Shown here one piece after another: positions 34,412 to 44,063 of a stretch of 64,000 bases of DNA. Within the stretch, counting starts at the first letter, position 1. Every line of letters starts with the position of its first letter. This stretch comes from Imperialibacter sp965651695 (GTDB taxonomy: Bacteria; Bacteroidota; Bacteroidia; Cytophagales; Cyclobacteriaceae), in NCBI GenBank assembly GCA_965651695.1, contig CBFGTI010000001.1:1-64000 (forward strand), given 5' to 3'. Position numbers and translations under genes: made by a program. Under the pieces are notes generated by a model. It was not told the DNA's origin, did not search any database, and saw only the letters and a program-made list of their open reading frames with translations.

Positions 34412-36880
34412 TTACATGATCCTGGTGCCCTCTCCAAGGGGTGAAGGATCAGAAGCTTTTGCAGAAATGCCTTTTCCGTTGTAGTCTTCTATCACGATTT
34501 TATCAAGATCAATCTCTTCATCTTCGCTTTCAGTGTAGAACTCGTTATAATCATCGATGGGTAAATGCTCATTCTTGTCTCTCTTGCCTGAATCGAAACG
34601 CAACAGCAACGACGGCAGCAATATAGTATTGGTGAACATGGCAAAGAACAACGTAGTGGAGGTAAGTGTTCCCAGGGCAACAGTGCCGCCAAATTCAGAG
34701 AATGCAAATATTACAAAGCCAAAGAATAAGATTATTGAGGTGTAGATCATGCTTGAGCCCGTTTCTTTCAGGCTCTTGCTTACTGCCACCGGCACAAAGA
34801 AGTCGTTTGAAAAGATCTCAACTCTGTATTTCGCCAGGAAATGAATCGAGTTGTCGACGGAAATGCCAAAAGCAATACTGAATATAAGGGCGGTGCTTGG
34901 CTTAAGTGGTATGCCAAAATACCCCATAATGCCCGCAGTAATAATTAGCGGGATGAAATTAGGGATAAGCGAAATGATAATCATTCGCATGTTTCTGAAC
35001 AGAAAACCCATTACCACGGCAATCACGAAGAAAGCCAGCACCATGCTACTGATAAGATTCTCTATCAGAAATTTATTGCCCTTAATAAACAACAAGGTAG
35101 TGCCGGTAATGGTCGCCTCCATCTTTGAGTCCTGAAACGTCTCATCAATTTTGGGCTGTATAACCTTCGTGATAAGGCTATCCATTTTTAGAGAACCTAT
35201 GTCAGCTATTTTCAGCGATACCCGTAAGATTCTACCGGTAGAATCGACAAATGAGCTTGCAAGGCCTGAAGTAAAGCCATCCTGGCCCTGGAGATAACGG
35301 AGCACAAAGGCCTGATCACGTGAGGTAGGCAGGGAGTAAAAGGCGGGATTTTCGTTGTAGAAAGCCTGCCGGGCCGCCTTGATAAAGCTTACGATCGAAA
35401 CTGGCTGCGAAATGTATTCGATGCTGTCGAGAAATGTTTCCAGCTCATCAACCTTGCGCAGGTTGTTCAAGCTCAAAATTCCTTTTTTAGTGCCGGTGTC
35501 CACCAGCACTTCCAGCGGCATAACACCGCTGAAGTTTTTTTCAAAGAATGCGAGGTCCGTCCGCACCGGGCTGTCGTCGGGCAGATCGTCTATCATATGG
35601 GAGATAGCCTGAATGCGGGTGATACCAAAAGCGGCTATAACCACCATAGCAGCTGTAACAGCAAATACTTTGTACTTGTGGCGGTGCACTAGCAGGTCGA
35701 TGCCATACAGCAGCTTGCTGAGAGGTTTAAATTCCAAATGCTTCAAATGGCGCTTGGATGGCGGCGGCAGGTACGAAAAAACTACTGGTATAAAAATGAT
35801 GCTCACCACAAAGGTAGACATGATGTTGATGCCCGCCACCAGACCAAACTCGCGAAGGACGACGATGTCTACGATCATCAGCACCAGAAATCCAATGGCC
35901 GTAGTAAAGTTGGTCATGAGGGTAACCACGCCAATTCGCCTCGTCATGCTGGTGAGCGCCCGCATCTTGTCGCCATGATGCGAAAACTCCTGGTGGTACT
36001 TGTTGAGCAGGTACACGCAGTTGGGGATGCCGATGACGACAATAATAGGCGGAATAAGGCCTGTGAGCAGGGTTATTTTGTAGCCGAGCAGAGCCAGGGT
36101 CCCCATCACCCACACGATCATAGTGCCGATAAGGATCAGTGGAAAGAGAACGGCATAAAACGACCTGAAAAACAGGAACAGGATAATGCCGGTTACAATA
36201 ACCGACAGTACGAGAAAGAGCTGCAACTCGGCCTTTACCTTGCTGGTGTTAATAAACCGGATGTACGGCAAACCGGCGTAGTGCAACTGTATGCCTGTGT
36301 GTTGCTGAAATTGCTCGCAGGCCATTAATACATCGGCAACTACGCCATCGCGTCGGTCGGTGCTGAGGATTGCCTTGTTGATTGATACCAGCAGGATGGT
36401 GGCACCATTTTCCGTATTGATAAGCTGACCGCTGTAAAACCGGATCTTGTTTGCTTCGGCCAGCATCGAGTCCAGCGTTTGCTGGTCGTTTGGCATGCTG
36501 GCAAAAAACGGCTGCATTTCTAGCCTTTTTTCCTCGTTGTTCTTTACCAGGTGCTGCAGGTTGGGCAGCGACAATACGTTGGTAATGTTGTTGATCCTGG
36601 CAAGCTCATCAGAGAGGTAATCGAACTTGCGGAAGTTATCGACCTGGTAAATAGCGCTGTCGTGTATGCCAATGGCGAGTATGTTGCCATCTTCTCCAAA
36701 GAGCTTTTTGAACTCCTGGAAATAGATCATGTCGGGATCGGTATCGGGAACGGTTTTGGCCAGGTCAAACGACCATTCCACCTTCCTGGCCTGGTAGCCA
36801 AAAAAGGCCGTGAGGGTTACCAGAAGAATGAGTAGAGGAAGCCTGAATTTCAGGATGCTATGTGCTAATCGGGTCCACAT
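34412..36880 (-). CDS. RND/MMPL family transporter
   Basis: Protein of 822 residues. It has two halves, each with one isolated membrane helix, a large outside loop and five grouped helices: the first half from LPLLILLVTLTAFFGYQAR, the second from about residue 410. The grouped helices carry the sterol-sensing/MMPL pattern (GIPNCVYLLNKYHQEFSHHG and IAFGISVDNSIHFLAKYR). Such proteins export lipids or hydrophobic compounds with the proton gradient and may work without the fusion protein and outer-membrane duct of classic RND pumps; no such partners are adjacent. The ATG at 36880 (MWTRLAHS) is chosen over a GTG five codons upstream. Precedes ileS by 61 bases. Confidence 0.88.
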   Translation of the reverse strand: MWTRLAHSILKFRLPLLILLVTLTAFFGYQARKVEWSFDLAKTVPDTDPDMIYFQEFKKLFGEDGNILAIGIHDSAIYQVDNFRKFDYLSDELARINNITNVLSLPNLQHLVKNNEEKRLEMQPFFASMPNDQQTLDSMLAEANKIRFYSGQLINTENGATILLVSINKAILSTDRRDGVVADVLMACEQFQQHTGIQLHYAGLPYIRFINTSKVKAELQLFLVLSVIVTGIILFLFFRSFYAVLFPLILIGTMIVWVMGTLALLGYKITLLTGLIPPIIVVIGIPNCVYLLNKYHQEFSHHGDKMRALTSMTRRIGVVTLMTNFTTAIGFLVLMIVDIVVLREFGLVAGINIMSTFVVSIIFIPVVFSYLPPPSKRHLKHLEFKPLSKLLYGIDLLVHRHKYKVFAVTAAMVVIAAFGITRIQAISHMIDDLPDDSPVRTDLAFFEKNFSGVMPLEVLVDTGTKKGILSLNNLRKVDELETFLDSIEYISQPVSIVSFIKAARQAFYNENPAFYSLPTSRDQAFVLRYLQGQDGFTSGLASSFVDSTGRILRVSLKIADIGSLKMDSLITKVIQPKIDETFQDSKMEATITGTTLLFIKGNKFLIENLISSMVLAFFVIAVVMGFLFRNMRMIIISLIPNFIPLIITAGIMGYFGIPLKPSTALIFSIAFGISVDNSIHFLAKYRVEIFSNDFFVPVAVSKSLKETGSSMIYTSIILFFGFVIFAFSEFGGTVALGTLTSTTLFFAMFTNTILLPSLLLRFDSGKRDKNEHLPIDDYNEFYTESEDEEIDLDKIVIEDYNGKGISAKASDPSPLGEGTRIM

Positions 36881-36894
36881 TTTCAAACGGAGCA

Positions 36895-36902
36895 CAAATG
36901 TA
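36895..36902 (-). promoter_or_regulatory. Candidate -7 box of the MMPL-ileS-lspA run
   Basis: On the minus strand this reads TACATTTG, a full match to TAnnTTTG, 15 bases before the ATG at 36880. That would give a very short leader. No TTG is seen near -33, so the call is tentative. Confidence 0.35.
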
Positions 36903-37058
36903 ATGAATTTATCCTTTTAAGGAACCTGCGGCGATTCATTACCAGGGGAAAATTCGGATGAATAAAATTGACAAAAAATGCTGAAAGAAAGAGAGCCGCA
37001 ATTTAGGCATTTTTCGGAACCGACAGGAAGCTCATTTTACACAGTGCACTATTTCTTT

Positions 37059-38402
37059 TCAAACGGTTTGTGAGCCTGGAATGGAAATGCCGGTAAGGTT
37101 GCGATAGAGTGCCAGTGCATGGCCGTCGGTAAGGCCTGCGATAAAATCCAACACCGCCCGCAGCAGCTGATATGTTGTTGTGCTCCTTTCTATCTGCAGC
37201 AATATATCGGGCGGCAGTAGCTTGTATACGATCTTATCTTTGTAACCCGGCGAATCGTTGAAATGCACCTTATAAGCCGCACCGCAAAATGCTTGCATAA
37301 GTTTGGAGATAACCTCAAAACCGGCAGCTTCCTTTTCAACCACCTGCCTCGATTGATAAATTTGCCGAACCGACAGCTTACTAATCTTTTTTAGAGCAGG
37401 GGTGGTAGGAATAAGCGAAAACAGATCGTGGTTTAGCTTGCCCCCCAAAATTGCGTCCTCGTTTTGCAGAAATGCCCCAGCCAGTTGGTTCACCAGGGTG
37501 TTAATAGCCACTGCACGAAGCATGGCCATTCTTTCCTCTACTGTGTCAAGTTCTTCAAGCTTGTGTGGCTGGTATTTTTCGCCAATTACTTCCGCCAGGA
37601 GGTCTCTTGCCGTTTCGTAGCTTACCCAGCCAAGCCTGCAGCCGTCTTCAAGGTCGATAATGTGGTAGCAGGTGTCGTCGGCTGCTTCTACCAAAAACAC
37701 CAGCGGATGCCGGCTCCAGGCGGTTCCTGCTATTTGCGGCATGAGGCCGGTAGCTTCTGCCACCTCCGTGAAGATGCCTTGTTCCGAGGTGAAAAACCCG
37801 TATTTCTTTTGGCTCTTCTTCGAAACATCCTTACCCTCGAAAACCGACCGGCAGGGGTATTTGGTAAAAGCTGCCAGCGTGGCGTAGGTAAGCCGAAGCC
37901 CCCGGTTGTGCTCGTGGCACAGCAGCCTAAAGCCCTGCGCATTGCCTTCGAAGGAAATGAGATCGCCCCACTCCTCCGCACTTACTTTGCTTTGATACAG
38001 CTGCCCGGCCGGATGTGCAATAAAAAACTCGGAGATGGCCTTTTCACCGGAGTGGCCAAAGGGCGGATTGCCGATATCGTGCGCCAGGCAGGCGGCGGCC
38101 ACAATGGCCCCAAAGTCGGCCACGGTAAAATTCAGGTCCTTCTCACGCTGCAGGATCACTTCGCCCACGGCTTTGCCAAGCGACCTGCCCACACTGGAAA
38201 CCTCGAGGCTGTGTGTGAGCCGGTTGTGCACAAAGTCGTGGTCGGGCAACGGAAAAACCTGTGTTTTATCCTGAAGGCGCCGAAACGGGTAGGAGAAAAT
38301 TATGCGGTCGTAGTCCATTTCGAAGGGGCTGCGGGCCGGGTCATAGCCCCCGCTTTTCTTGGCCCCGAACCGGTCGCTGTTGAGAAGTTCTTTCCAGGTC
38401 AT
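37059..38402 (-). CDS. dgt: Deoxyguanosinetriphosphate triphosphohydrolase
   Basis: Protein of 447 residues of the HD superfamily. Metal ligands lie in FVHNRLTHSLEVSSVGRS and in ACLAHDIGNPPFGHSGE (the HD pair). The start SPFEMDYDRIIFSYPFRRLQDKTQVF is characteristic of Dgt. It cleaves dGTP, and sometimes other dNTPs, to the nucleoside and triphosphate, guarding the nucleotide pool. Its ATG overlaps the stop of the MtfA-like gene in an ATGA junction, so the two are co-translated. Confidence 0.92.
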   Translation of the reverse strand: MTWKELLNSDRFGAKKSGGYDPARSPFEMDYDRIIFSYPFRRLQDKTQVFPLPDHDFVHNRLTHSLEVSSVGRSLGKAVGEVILQREKDLNFTVADFGAIVAAACLAHDIGNPPFGHSGEKAISEFFIAHPAGQLYQSKVSAEEWGDLISFEGNAQGFRLLCHEHNRGLRLTYATLAAFTKYPCRSVFEGKDVSKKSQKKYGFFTSEQGIFTEVAEATGLMPQIAGTAWSRHPLVFLVEAADDTCYHIIDLEDGCRLGWVSYETARDLLAEVIGEKYQPHKLEELDTVEERMAMLRAVAINTLVNQLAGAFLQNEDAILGGKLNHDLFSLIPTTPALKKISKLSVRQIYQSRQVVEKEAAGFEVISKLMQAFCGAAYKVHFNDSPGYKDKIVYKLLPPDILLQIERSTTTYQLLRAVLDFIAGLTDGHALALYRNLTGISIPGSQTV

Positions 38403-39199
38403 CGGGGCAAAGATAGCAACCGGATCGGGTCTTGCCGCAACAGCAGCACCGTAAACTTGTACAGCTGGGGGTGGGCTTGTTTGAACCCGGCCGATCGCTC
38501 AAAAAAGTTTTCGACCACCACGGCGAAAAACTCGTCCATGGAGGCTCCTCCATAATTGCGAAAGAAAGTTTCGCTGCCTTCTCTTATTTCGTTAAAGGTG
38601 TTGCGGGCAATCAGCGTCCACTGGCGCAGCACCTCTTCGTCGAGAAAATTGTAATCCTGGTTAAAAATACCGTTTTCGAGCTTCAATGCATGTGCCATCT
38701 CGTGCAGGCCGAGGTTCATGCCGTCGGTATTATCGGCATAGCCCCTTACGAAGCTTTTCCACGACAGCACAATAATGCCTCCGCCGAGGTTCACCTCGCC
38801 CCGGTGGTATCTTTTGAAAATGGTGCTGTAGTAATCGTCGGGGTATACGAGAATGCGGCTGAAATGCCTAAGGTAAATGTCGGGCATGCCAAAGGTAAGC
38901 TGCACGGCGGCCGCGGAAATGAGCACCCGCATTTCTTCGGTTACCTCTTTCATCTGGCGCGGCGTAAACTCCTTCATGTCCATAAAATCCATCAGCTTGT
39001 TCTCAAACTCAGCTTTGAATTTGGCTGGCAGGCGGCGGTAGTAGTCGAAATACTGGTCTATAATCTGCCGCACCTTCTCAACCTTTTTAGCATTTCGTTT
39101 CTTACGCCGATACATGAGGTTGCCGTATCTTCTGTAGCCGATAAAAAGTATGGGGCCCACAAGTGCCACCATTAGCACAATTGAAACCATGTCGCTCAT
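38399..39199 (-). CDS. MtfA-like zinc peptidase (M90 family)
   Basis: Protein of 266 residues. One N-terminal membrane segment (about 4-21) is followed by a basic stretch and an MtfA domain with HEMAH at 166-170 (zinc HExxH motif) and a downstream glutamate region MDEFFAVVVENFFE. E. coli MtfA is a soluble peptidase tied to glucose uptake control through the Mlc repressor; an anchored form like this is seen in other bacteria, and its target is unknown. The ATG at 39199 (MSDMVSIV) is chosen; the open frame upstream to 39412 overlaps the divergent Fic gene. Coupled to dgt by an ATGA overlap. Confidence 0.85.
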   Translation of the reverse strand: MSDMVSIVLMVALVGPILFIGYRRYGNLMYRRKKRNAKKVEKVRQIIDQYFDYYRRLPAKFKAEFENKLMDFMDMKEFTPRQMKEVTEEMRVLISAAAVQLTFGMPDIYLRHFSRILVYPDDYYSTIFKRYHRGEVNLGGGIIVLSWKSFVRGYADNTDGMNLGLHEMAHALKLENGIFNQDYNFLDEEVLRQWTLIARNTFNEIREGSETFFRNYGGASMDEFFAVVVENFFERSAGFKQAHPQLYKFTVLLLRQDPIRLLSLPR

Positions 39200-39276
39200 T
39201 CGGTTTTTCGGCTGAAGTTTGGAATAGTTGGTATCTTTATGGTGTAAGAATAAGAAAAAGGCCAAAACCAAACTCC

Positions 39277-40191
39277 ATGTCCGAAAGAAAAGTTTACAGA
39301 CTTTGGAAGCACATCGACTTTGCAGAATCCTGGAGAAACACTGGCACGTCAATAATAGATGATATTTCAGCCTCCTGGTTTGAACGGAGGAAAATACTGG
39401 AAGACCAATCAAAAGAATATGAGGTTTTTCTTACCGAGCTAAAACGGGAACATGCTATTGAAACCGGGATAGTAGAGAGAATGTATGACATTAAAAAGGG
39501 ATTGACTGAGACATTTATTAAAGAGGGTTTCGTGCAATCCTACATAAGTCATGGGGATACCAATGTTCCAGTACCAAAGCTTATGGCTCACCTCCAAGAC
39601 CATATCGAAGCGGTCGACTTTGTATTTGACGTGGTTAAAGAAAATAGAGAGTTAACGATCGGGTTTATAAAAGAACTCCACGCACTTGTAACGCGCAATC
39701 AGGAAACTGCCGAAGGAAGAGATCAATTTGGGAATAAAACGCAGATTCCGTTGATAAAGGGGAAGTTTAAAGAGAGGGAAAATAATCCGACAAGGGAAGA
39801 TGGAACTACAGTGCCTTACTGTCCTCCGGAGCAAGTAGATTCGGAAATGGATAATCTTGTAGCTGTTTTCAATACCTTGATTACTCGACAAATTCACCCG
39901 ATTATTATTGCGGCTTGGTTCCACCATGCTTTTACGACCATTCATCCATTTCAGGATGGGAACGGAAGAGTATCAAGACTGCTGTCGAGTGTGATTTTGA
40001 TCAAATTCGGATTCTTTCTATTTACCGTGCTCAGAGACGAAGCCATGGCAGCTTACAAACCTGCATTGCAACTGGCTGATGAAGAAAAACCGCAAATGCT
40101 CGTTAACTATTTTCAAACGGTTCAAGAAAGGTGCATTCGCAAAGCATTTGATCTGAAGGTTAAAGGCAAAGTGCCTTCAGCTATCGGGTAG
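39277..40191 (+). CDS. Fic family protein (AMPylation-type)
   Basis: Protein of 304 residues. The Fic motif HPFQDGNGRVSR is at 223-234, with all catalytic and nucleotide-binding positions kept. A likely self-inhibitory helix motif (EHAIETGIVERMYDI) is at about 58-72, in the usual N-terminal position. Fic enzymes move AMP or another nucleotide part onto target side chains. It stands alone on the plus strand between minus-strand housekeeping genes. Hand counts give about 38 percent GC in four of its 60-base lines against about 57 percent in dgt and mtfA, so recent transfer is likely. No small antitoxin gene was found beside it. Confidence 0.9.
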   Translation: MSERKVYRLWKHIDFAESWRNTGTSIIDDISASWFERRKILEDQSKEYEVFLTELKREHAIETGIVERMYDIKKGLTETFIKEGFVQSYISHGDTNVPVPKLMAHLQDHIEAVDFVFDVVKENRELTIGFIKELHALVTRNQETAEGRDQFGNKTQIPLIKGKFKERENNPTREDGTTVPYCPPEQVDSEMDNLVAVFNTLITRQIHPIIIAAWFHHAFTTIHPFQDGNGRVSRLLSSVILIKFGFFLFTVLRDEAMAAYKPALQLADEEKPQMLVNYFQTVQERCIRKAFDLKVKGKVPSAIG

Positions 40192-40299
40192 ATTCAAAAC
40201 ACCAACAATTTCTTCAATGGCTGACTAGTGGCCAGCGAACGAAAGAGCTGTGAAACTCACCTTCCCGCAAACTTCAAAGCTTTCAGGTCCAGCCAACCA

Positions 40300-41781
40300 C
40301 TACCCCAACTTCTCAAAAATCCGCTTCATCGACACCGCCTCGCCGATCTTCTCTTTCAGCTCAGAGATGTGCACACGCTCCTGCGCCATGGTGTCGCGGT
40401 GGCGGATGGTTACCGTGTCGTTTTCCATGGTTTCGTAATCCACCGCGATGCAGAATGGCGTGCCGATCAGGTCTTGCCGGGTGTAGCGCTTGCCGATTGA
40501 CTGCTGCTCTTCGTAAATCAGGCTGAAATCGTACTTCAGCATATCGAAGATCTGCCGTCCTTTTTCGGGCAGCCCGTCTCTCTTCACCAACGGAAAGATC
40601 GCAGCTTTTACAGGTGCCAATGCCGGGTGCAATTTCAGGTAAGTCCTTTCCTTTTTCTCTTCTCCTTCACCCACGGTTTCCTCGGTATAGGCATTGCTAA
40701 GTACCATCAGAAAAGCACGGTCGGCACCGATGGAAGTTTCAATTACGTAGGGTATGTAGTTCTGATTGATCTCCGTATCGAAGTACTGCTGCTTCTTTTT
40801 AGAATATTCCTGGTGGCTCTTCAGGTCGAAATCCGTCCGACTGTGGATGCCCTCTACTTCTTTAAACCCGAAAGGAAATTCGTACTCAATGTCGAGAGCG
40901 GCGTTGGCATAGTGCGCCAACTTTTCGTGCACATGGTACTTCAGCTTTTCGGCAGGTATCCCCAATGCCTGGTGCCACTTCATCCGTACCGCTTTCCAGT
41001 GCTCAAACCACTTCATTTCTTCGCCTGGGCGCACGAAATACTGCATCTCCATTTGCTCAAACTCCCGCATGCGGAAGATGAACTGCCGGGCCACTATTTC
41101 GTTTCTGAAGGCCTTACCAATTTGGGCAATACCAAACGGCACCTTCATCCGCGCCGTTTTCTGCACGTTCAGGAAGTTGACAAAAATGCCCTGGGCCGTT
41201 TCCGGTCTTAAATATATCGTATCTGCCTCGTCGGCTACGGAGCCTACTTTGGTAGAAAACATCAGGTTAAACTGCCGCACGTCGGTCCAGTTGGAGGTGC
41301 CGGAGATAGGGCAGCTTATTTTGTGTGCTTCAATTAACTCTTTTACCCCTTTCAGGTCTTCAGCGCCCAGCAGGCGATTCATGTCGCTGAGCAACTGCTG
41401 TGCTTTTTCTGCTTCGCCGTTGCGCTCATACTCGGCGGCCTTGTCTTCTATCAGATTGTCGGCACGGTAGCGCTTTTTCGAGTCTTTGTTGTCGATCATC
41501 GGGTCGTTAAAGCCGTCGACATGGCCTGAGGCCTTCCACGTGGTGGGGTGCATAAAAATAGCCGCATCAATGCCAACTATGTTTTCGTTGAGGCGGGTCA
41601 TGCTTTCCCACCACAAGCGCTTGATATTGTTCTTTAGCTCCACACCGTAGGCACCGTAGTCGTACACCGCCTGCAGGCCGTCGTAAATTTCGCTTGATGG
41701 GTATATAAAACCATACTCTTTGGCATGGGCTATTAGTGTGCGAAGGAGATTCTCTTCTTTTGGTGCGCTTTCAGGTTTCAT
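40300..41781 (-). CDS. glyQS: Glycyl-tRNA synthetase, single-chain class II form
   Basis: Protein of 493 residues of the homodimeric type shared with eukaryotes and archaea. Markers are KEYGFIYPSSEIYDGLQAVYDYGAYG, WKASGHVDGFNDPM, the motif 2 region FRNEIVARQFIFRMREFEQMEMQYF and the C-terminal anticodon domain from about residue 380 (LKLHPALAPVKAAIFPL). It charges tRNA-Gly. The ATG at 41781 (MKPESAPKEEN) is chosen; a TTG four codons upstream is less likely. A TATCTTTG -7 box lies 58 bases upstream. Confidence 0.95.
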   Translation of the reverse strand: MKPESAPKEENLLRTLIAHAKEYGFIYPSSEIYDGLQAVYDYGAYGVELKNNIKRLWWESMTRLNENIVGIDAAIFMHPTTWKASGHVDGFNDPMIDNKDSKKRYRADNLIEDKAAEYERNGEAEKAQQLLSDMNRLLGAEDLKGVKELIEAHKISCPISGTSNWTDVRQFNLMFSTKVGSVADEADTIYLRPETAQGIFVNFLNVQKTARMKVPFGIAQIGKAFRNEIVARQFIFRMREFEQMEMQYFVRPGEEMKWFEHWKAVRMKWHQALGIPAEKLKYHVHEKLAHYANAALDIEYEFPFGFKEVEGIHSRTDFDLKSHQEYSKKKQQYFDTEINQNYIPYVIETSIGADRAFLMVLSNAYTEETVGEGEEKKERTYLKLHPALAPVKAAIFPLVKRDGLPEKGRQIFDMLKYDFSLIYEEQQSIGKRYTRQDLIGTPFCIAVDYETMENDTVTIRHRDTMAQERVHISELKEKIGEAVSMKRIFEKLG

Positions 41782-41838
41782 ACCGGATGTCAATACAATT
41801 TTTAGTGGGACAAATATGGCAGATCATTTGTCAGGCGG

Positions 41839-41846
41839 CAAAGATA
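41839..41846 (-). promoter_or_regulatory. Candidate -7 box of the glycyl-tRNA synthetase gene
   Basis: On the minus strand this reads TATCTTTG, a full match to the Bacteroidota -7 consensus, 58 bases before the ATG. A TTG at the expected -33 spacing is missing; the region there is only T-rich. Confidence 0.35.
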
Positions 41847-41912
41847 TAGGATTAATGCTAGCGGAATAAAAAATTCGTGGGTGAAAAATTCCTTTGCAAA
41901 GAGCCCGAACCG

Positions 41913-43847
41913 TTATCTGCCAAATTTATAGGCTACCTCATCAAGGCTTTTGTTGGAGCCTACCATGGTAACCACGTCGCCAATACGCAGACGTGTATAG
42001 CCGTGCGAAATGATCATTTGGCCCGAGCGGCGTATTGACAGGATAATAACCTCGCCGGGCAATCTCAAATCTCTGAGCGCCAATCCATGCAGGTTTGGGT
42101 TGCGTACCTCCAGGTCGCGGGTATCCTGCCCCTGCTCCATGCCCAGCAACAGCGATGTGGCCTGCGGAGACCGCACAAAATGGTCGAGCAAGCTCACCAT
42201 AGCCGTAGAAGGATCTACCACCTTGGCACCAAGCCGCACAAATTTGTCGAGGTTGGGACGCTCGTTTAGCCTCACAATCATTTGCCGGGTACCAATTTCC
42301 TCATATACTATCTCGCAAATCTTGTAGTTGTCGTCGTCGGAAAGGAGGGTAACAATTGCATCGAACTTAGCTGCATCCAGATTTTTAAAGAGGTCTTTGC
42401 TTATTTCATTAACAAAATGAACTTTGATACCCTCCGGAACCTCCACGTCCTTCTGGTCGGCAAAGGTCGCGATTTCAACGTTCCACTTTTTGTCGGTGAG
42501 CTGCCGGGCAAGGGCCACAGACTGGCTCTCAAAGCCGAATATAAGTGCGTCCATCGTACCGTCGAAGGCGGGCACATCGGCGCGACTGCGGTTTTCTCCA
42601 ACTAGATCGATGGCCCACCGCACAAACGGCGGGCCTATGAATTGATTAATTACAATAATTGCGATAATAAGTGTGGCAAAGTCTTCACCCCAACCCGGAA
42701 ACTGGTTGTCGATAACTGTGGCCAAACCCAGAGCCACTCCTGCCTGAGCCACAAAAGGCATCCAAATAACCCTCGTAAAGCGGCCCGGGTCGCCAGCGAT
42801 GGCGCTACCCGCCACAGCGCCTGCAATGGTAGTTACCAAACGAATAGCGAAAAACAGTAGTGCTACTACCCACACCTGCTGCAATACCGGCAGATCCATC
42901 GACGCCCCCGTAAGCGTAAAGAATGCTACGTAAATGAGGGGGCCGACGTCATGAAGGATCTTGAGGAATTCGGCTCTGTAGTTGGTGTAGTTAGTAACAT
43001 AAAAGCTGCCGACCAGGCTAATGAGCAGCGGCTCAAGATAGATTTGATGGCCAAGATAGCCTTTGGTGATGCCCAGGGTAAATGTGGAGAGCGCGTAAAC
43101 AAGGTATCCTACCAGGAGAATGGTTCCCGTCTTGTAAACAAATGGGATTTTAATTTTAAGCAACACTTTAAGCAGCAGGCCTACGCAATAACCTAAACCA
43201 AAAGATATGACGAGCTCAACAATGATTATAATAATGCTGATAAATTCAAATCCTCCTCCGAACGACAACGTTTTTGCAACCGCAAGCAAAACGGCAAACA
43301 ATACCACCACAAGGAAGTCCTTTACTATAGTGACTCCCATCGTTATCTGCGTAAAAGGCCCTCTCGCACGTAGTTCGGACACAATGGCAATAACCGACGC
43401 GGGGGATGGCGCAACAAAGATTACACCCGTTAACAGCGACACCGACAGCTTTTCGTTAAAACCGAGCCCTGCCATAAAAGGTATCATATCGGCAAAGAGA
43501 AAAACCAATACTCCGCCAGCCAGAAATGTGACGATTGTCTGCACAAGGGAGTGAATTTTGATACTTCGCAGCTGGTTGCGCATTTCGTTGAGGTAAAGCT
43601 CAGACCCTGCTGCAAATGCGATGTACGACAAAGCAACTTCACTAATGAAATGGAGCTGCACCTTGGCCTCAATTGGAATAAGGTTTAGTACATAGGGGCC
43701 AGCAAGCACGCCCACAACCATTAAACCCGAGATGAGTGGCAGCTGATATTTTTGTATGTGTTTGGCTATCTGGTTAGACGAAATTGCCACTATGATAAAG
43801 CCCAGTAGCAATACGAACCAGTAAAAATATGTTGACTCTTTATCCAA
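41913..43847 (-). CDS. KefB-type cation:proton antiporter with TrkA domains
   Basis: Protein of 644 residues. About 12-13 membrane segments (1-410) form a CPA2-type Na/K:proton exchanger core, with GVIFVAPSPASVIAIVSELRARG and an ITMGVTIVKDF segment in the ion-binding helices. A TrkA_N-like nucleotide-binding domain follows (about 425-540, DALIFGFESQSVALARQL), then a TrkA_C domain to the end (GEVIILSIRRSGQMIISHGYTRLRIGDVVTMVGS). It should move K or Na against protons under nucleotide control. The start is probably the TTG at 43847 (LDKESTYFYWF): no ATG precedes it in frame after the upstream stop, and the next Met would cut the first helix. Confidence 0.85.
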   Translation of the reverse strand: MDKESTYFYWFVLLLGFIIVAISSNQIAKHIQKYQLPLISGLMVVGVLAGPYVLNLIPIEAKVQLHFISEVALSYIAFAAGSELYLNEMRNQLRSIKIHSLVQTIVTFLAGGVLVFLFADMIPFMAGLGFNEKLSVSLLTGVIFVAPSPASVIAIVSELRARGPFTQITMGVTIVKDFLVVVLFAVLLAVAKTLSFGGGFEFISIIIIIVELVISFGLGYCVGLLLKVLLKIKIPFVYKTGTILLVGYLVYALSTFTLGITKGYLGHQIYLEPLLISLVGSFYVTNYTNYRAEFLKILHDVGPLIYVAFFTLTGASMDLPVLQQVWVVALLFFAIRLVTTIAGAVAGSAIAGDPGRFTRVIWMPFVAQAGVALGLATVIDNQFPGWGEDFATLIIAIIVINQFIGPPFVRWAIDLVGENRSRADVPAFDGTMDALIFGFESQSVALARQLTDKKWNVEIATFADQKDVEVPEGIKVHFVNEISKDLFKNLDAAKFDAIVTLLSDDDNYKICEIVYEEIGTRQMIVRLNERPNLDKFVRLGAKVVDPSTAMVSLLDHFVRSPQATSLLLGMEQGQDTRDLEVRNPNLHGLALRDLRLPGEVIILSIRRSGQMIISHGYTRLRIGDVVTMVGSNKSLDEVAYKFGR

Positions 43848-43961
43848 TTTTAAATTCCTTTATCCTAAACCGGTAATGTTTCGAACGTTCAAAACACTCC
43901 GGAAAGGTATACGTTACTTTAGCAACTCAACATAACTATTAAATCTGTTTAATCAAGGACG

Positions 43962-44063
43962 ATGTTTGATCCTAATTCTGGTTTTACGTTAGTGGCTACT
44001 AAAAAAGTACTTTTTCTGCCTGAAATTGATTTAAATGAGCAAATTTCTAATCTAAAAAAATGA
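43962..44063 (+). CDS. Possible 33-residue leader ORF before the DUF202 gene
   Basis: An ORF of 33 codons read from the sequence: MFDPNSGFTLVATKKVLFL at the start, then a Lys-ending tail. An AAGGA lies just before its ATG. Its TGA overlaps the DUF202 ATG in an ATGA junction (44060-44063), which suggests translational coupling. The first bases (ATGTTTGATCCTAA) are repeated almost exactly at 44602-44615. It may be a leader peptide or chance; codon evidence is too short to decide. Confidence 0.3.
   Translation: MFDPNSGFTLVATKKVLFLPEIDLNEQISNLKK

Noticed and set aside
35738..36328. A His-rich plus-strand frame opposite the MMPL gene
   Set aside because: The His/Asp richness comes from reverse reading of membrane-helix codons; not a metal protein.
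37464..38555. A 363-codon plus-strand frame opposite dgt and the MtfA-like gene
   Set aside because: It spans two well-identified genes on the other strand and shows no family pattern.
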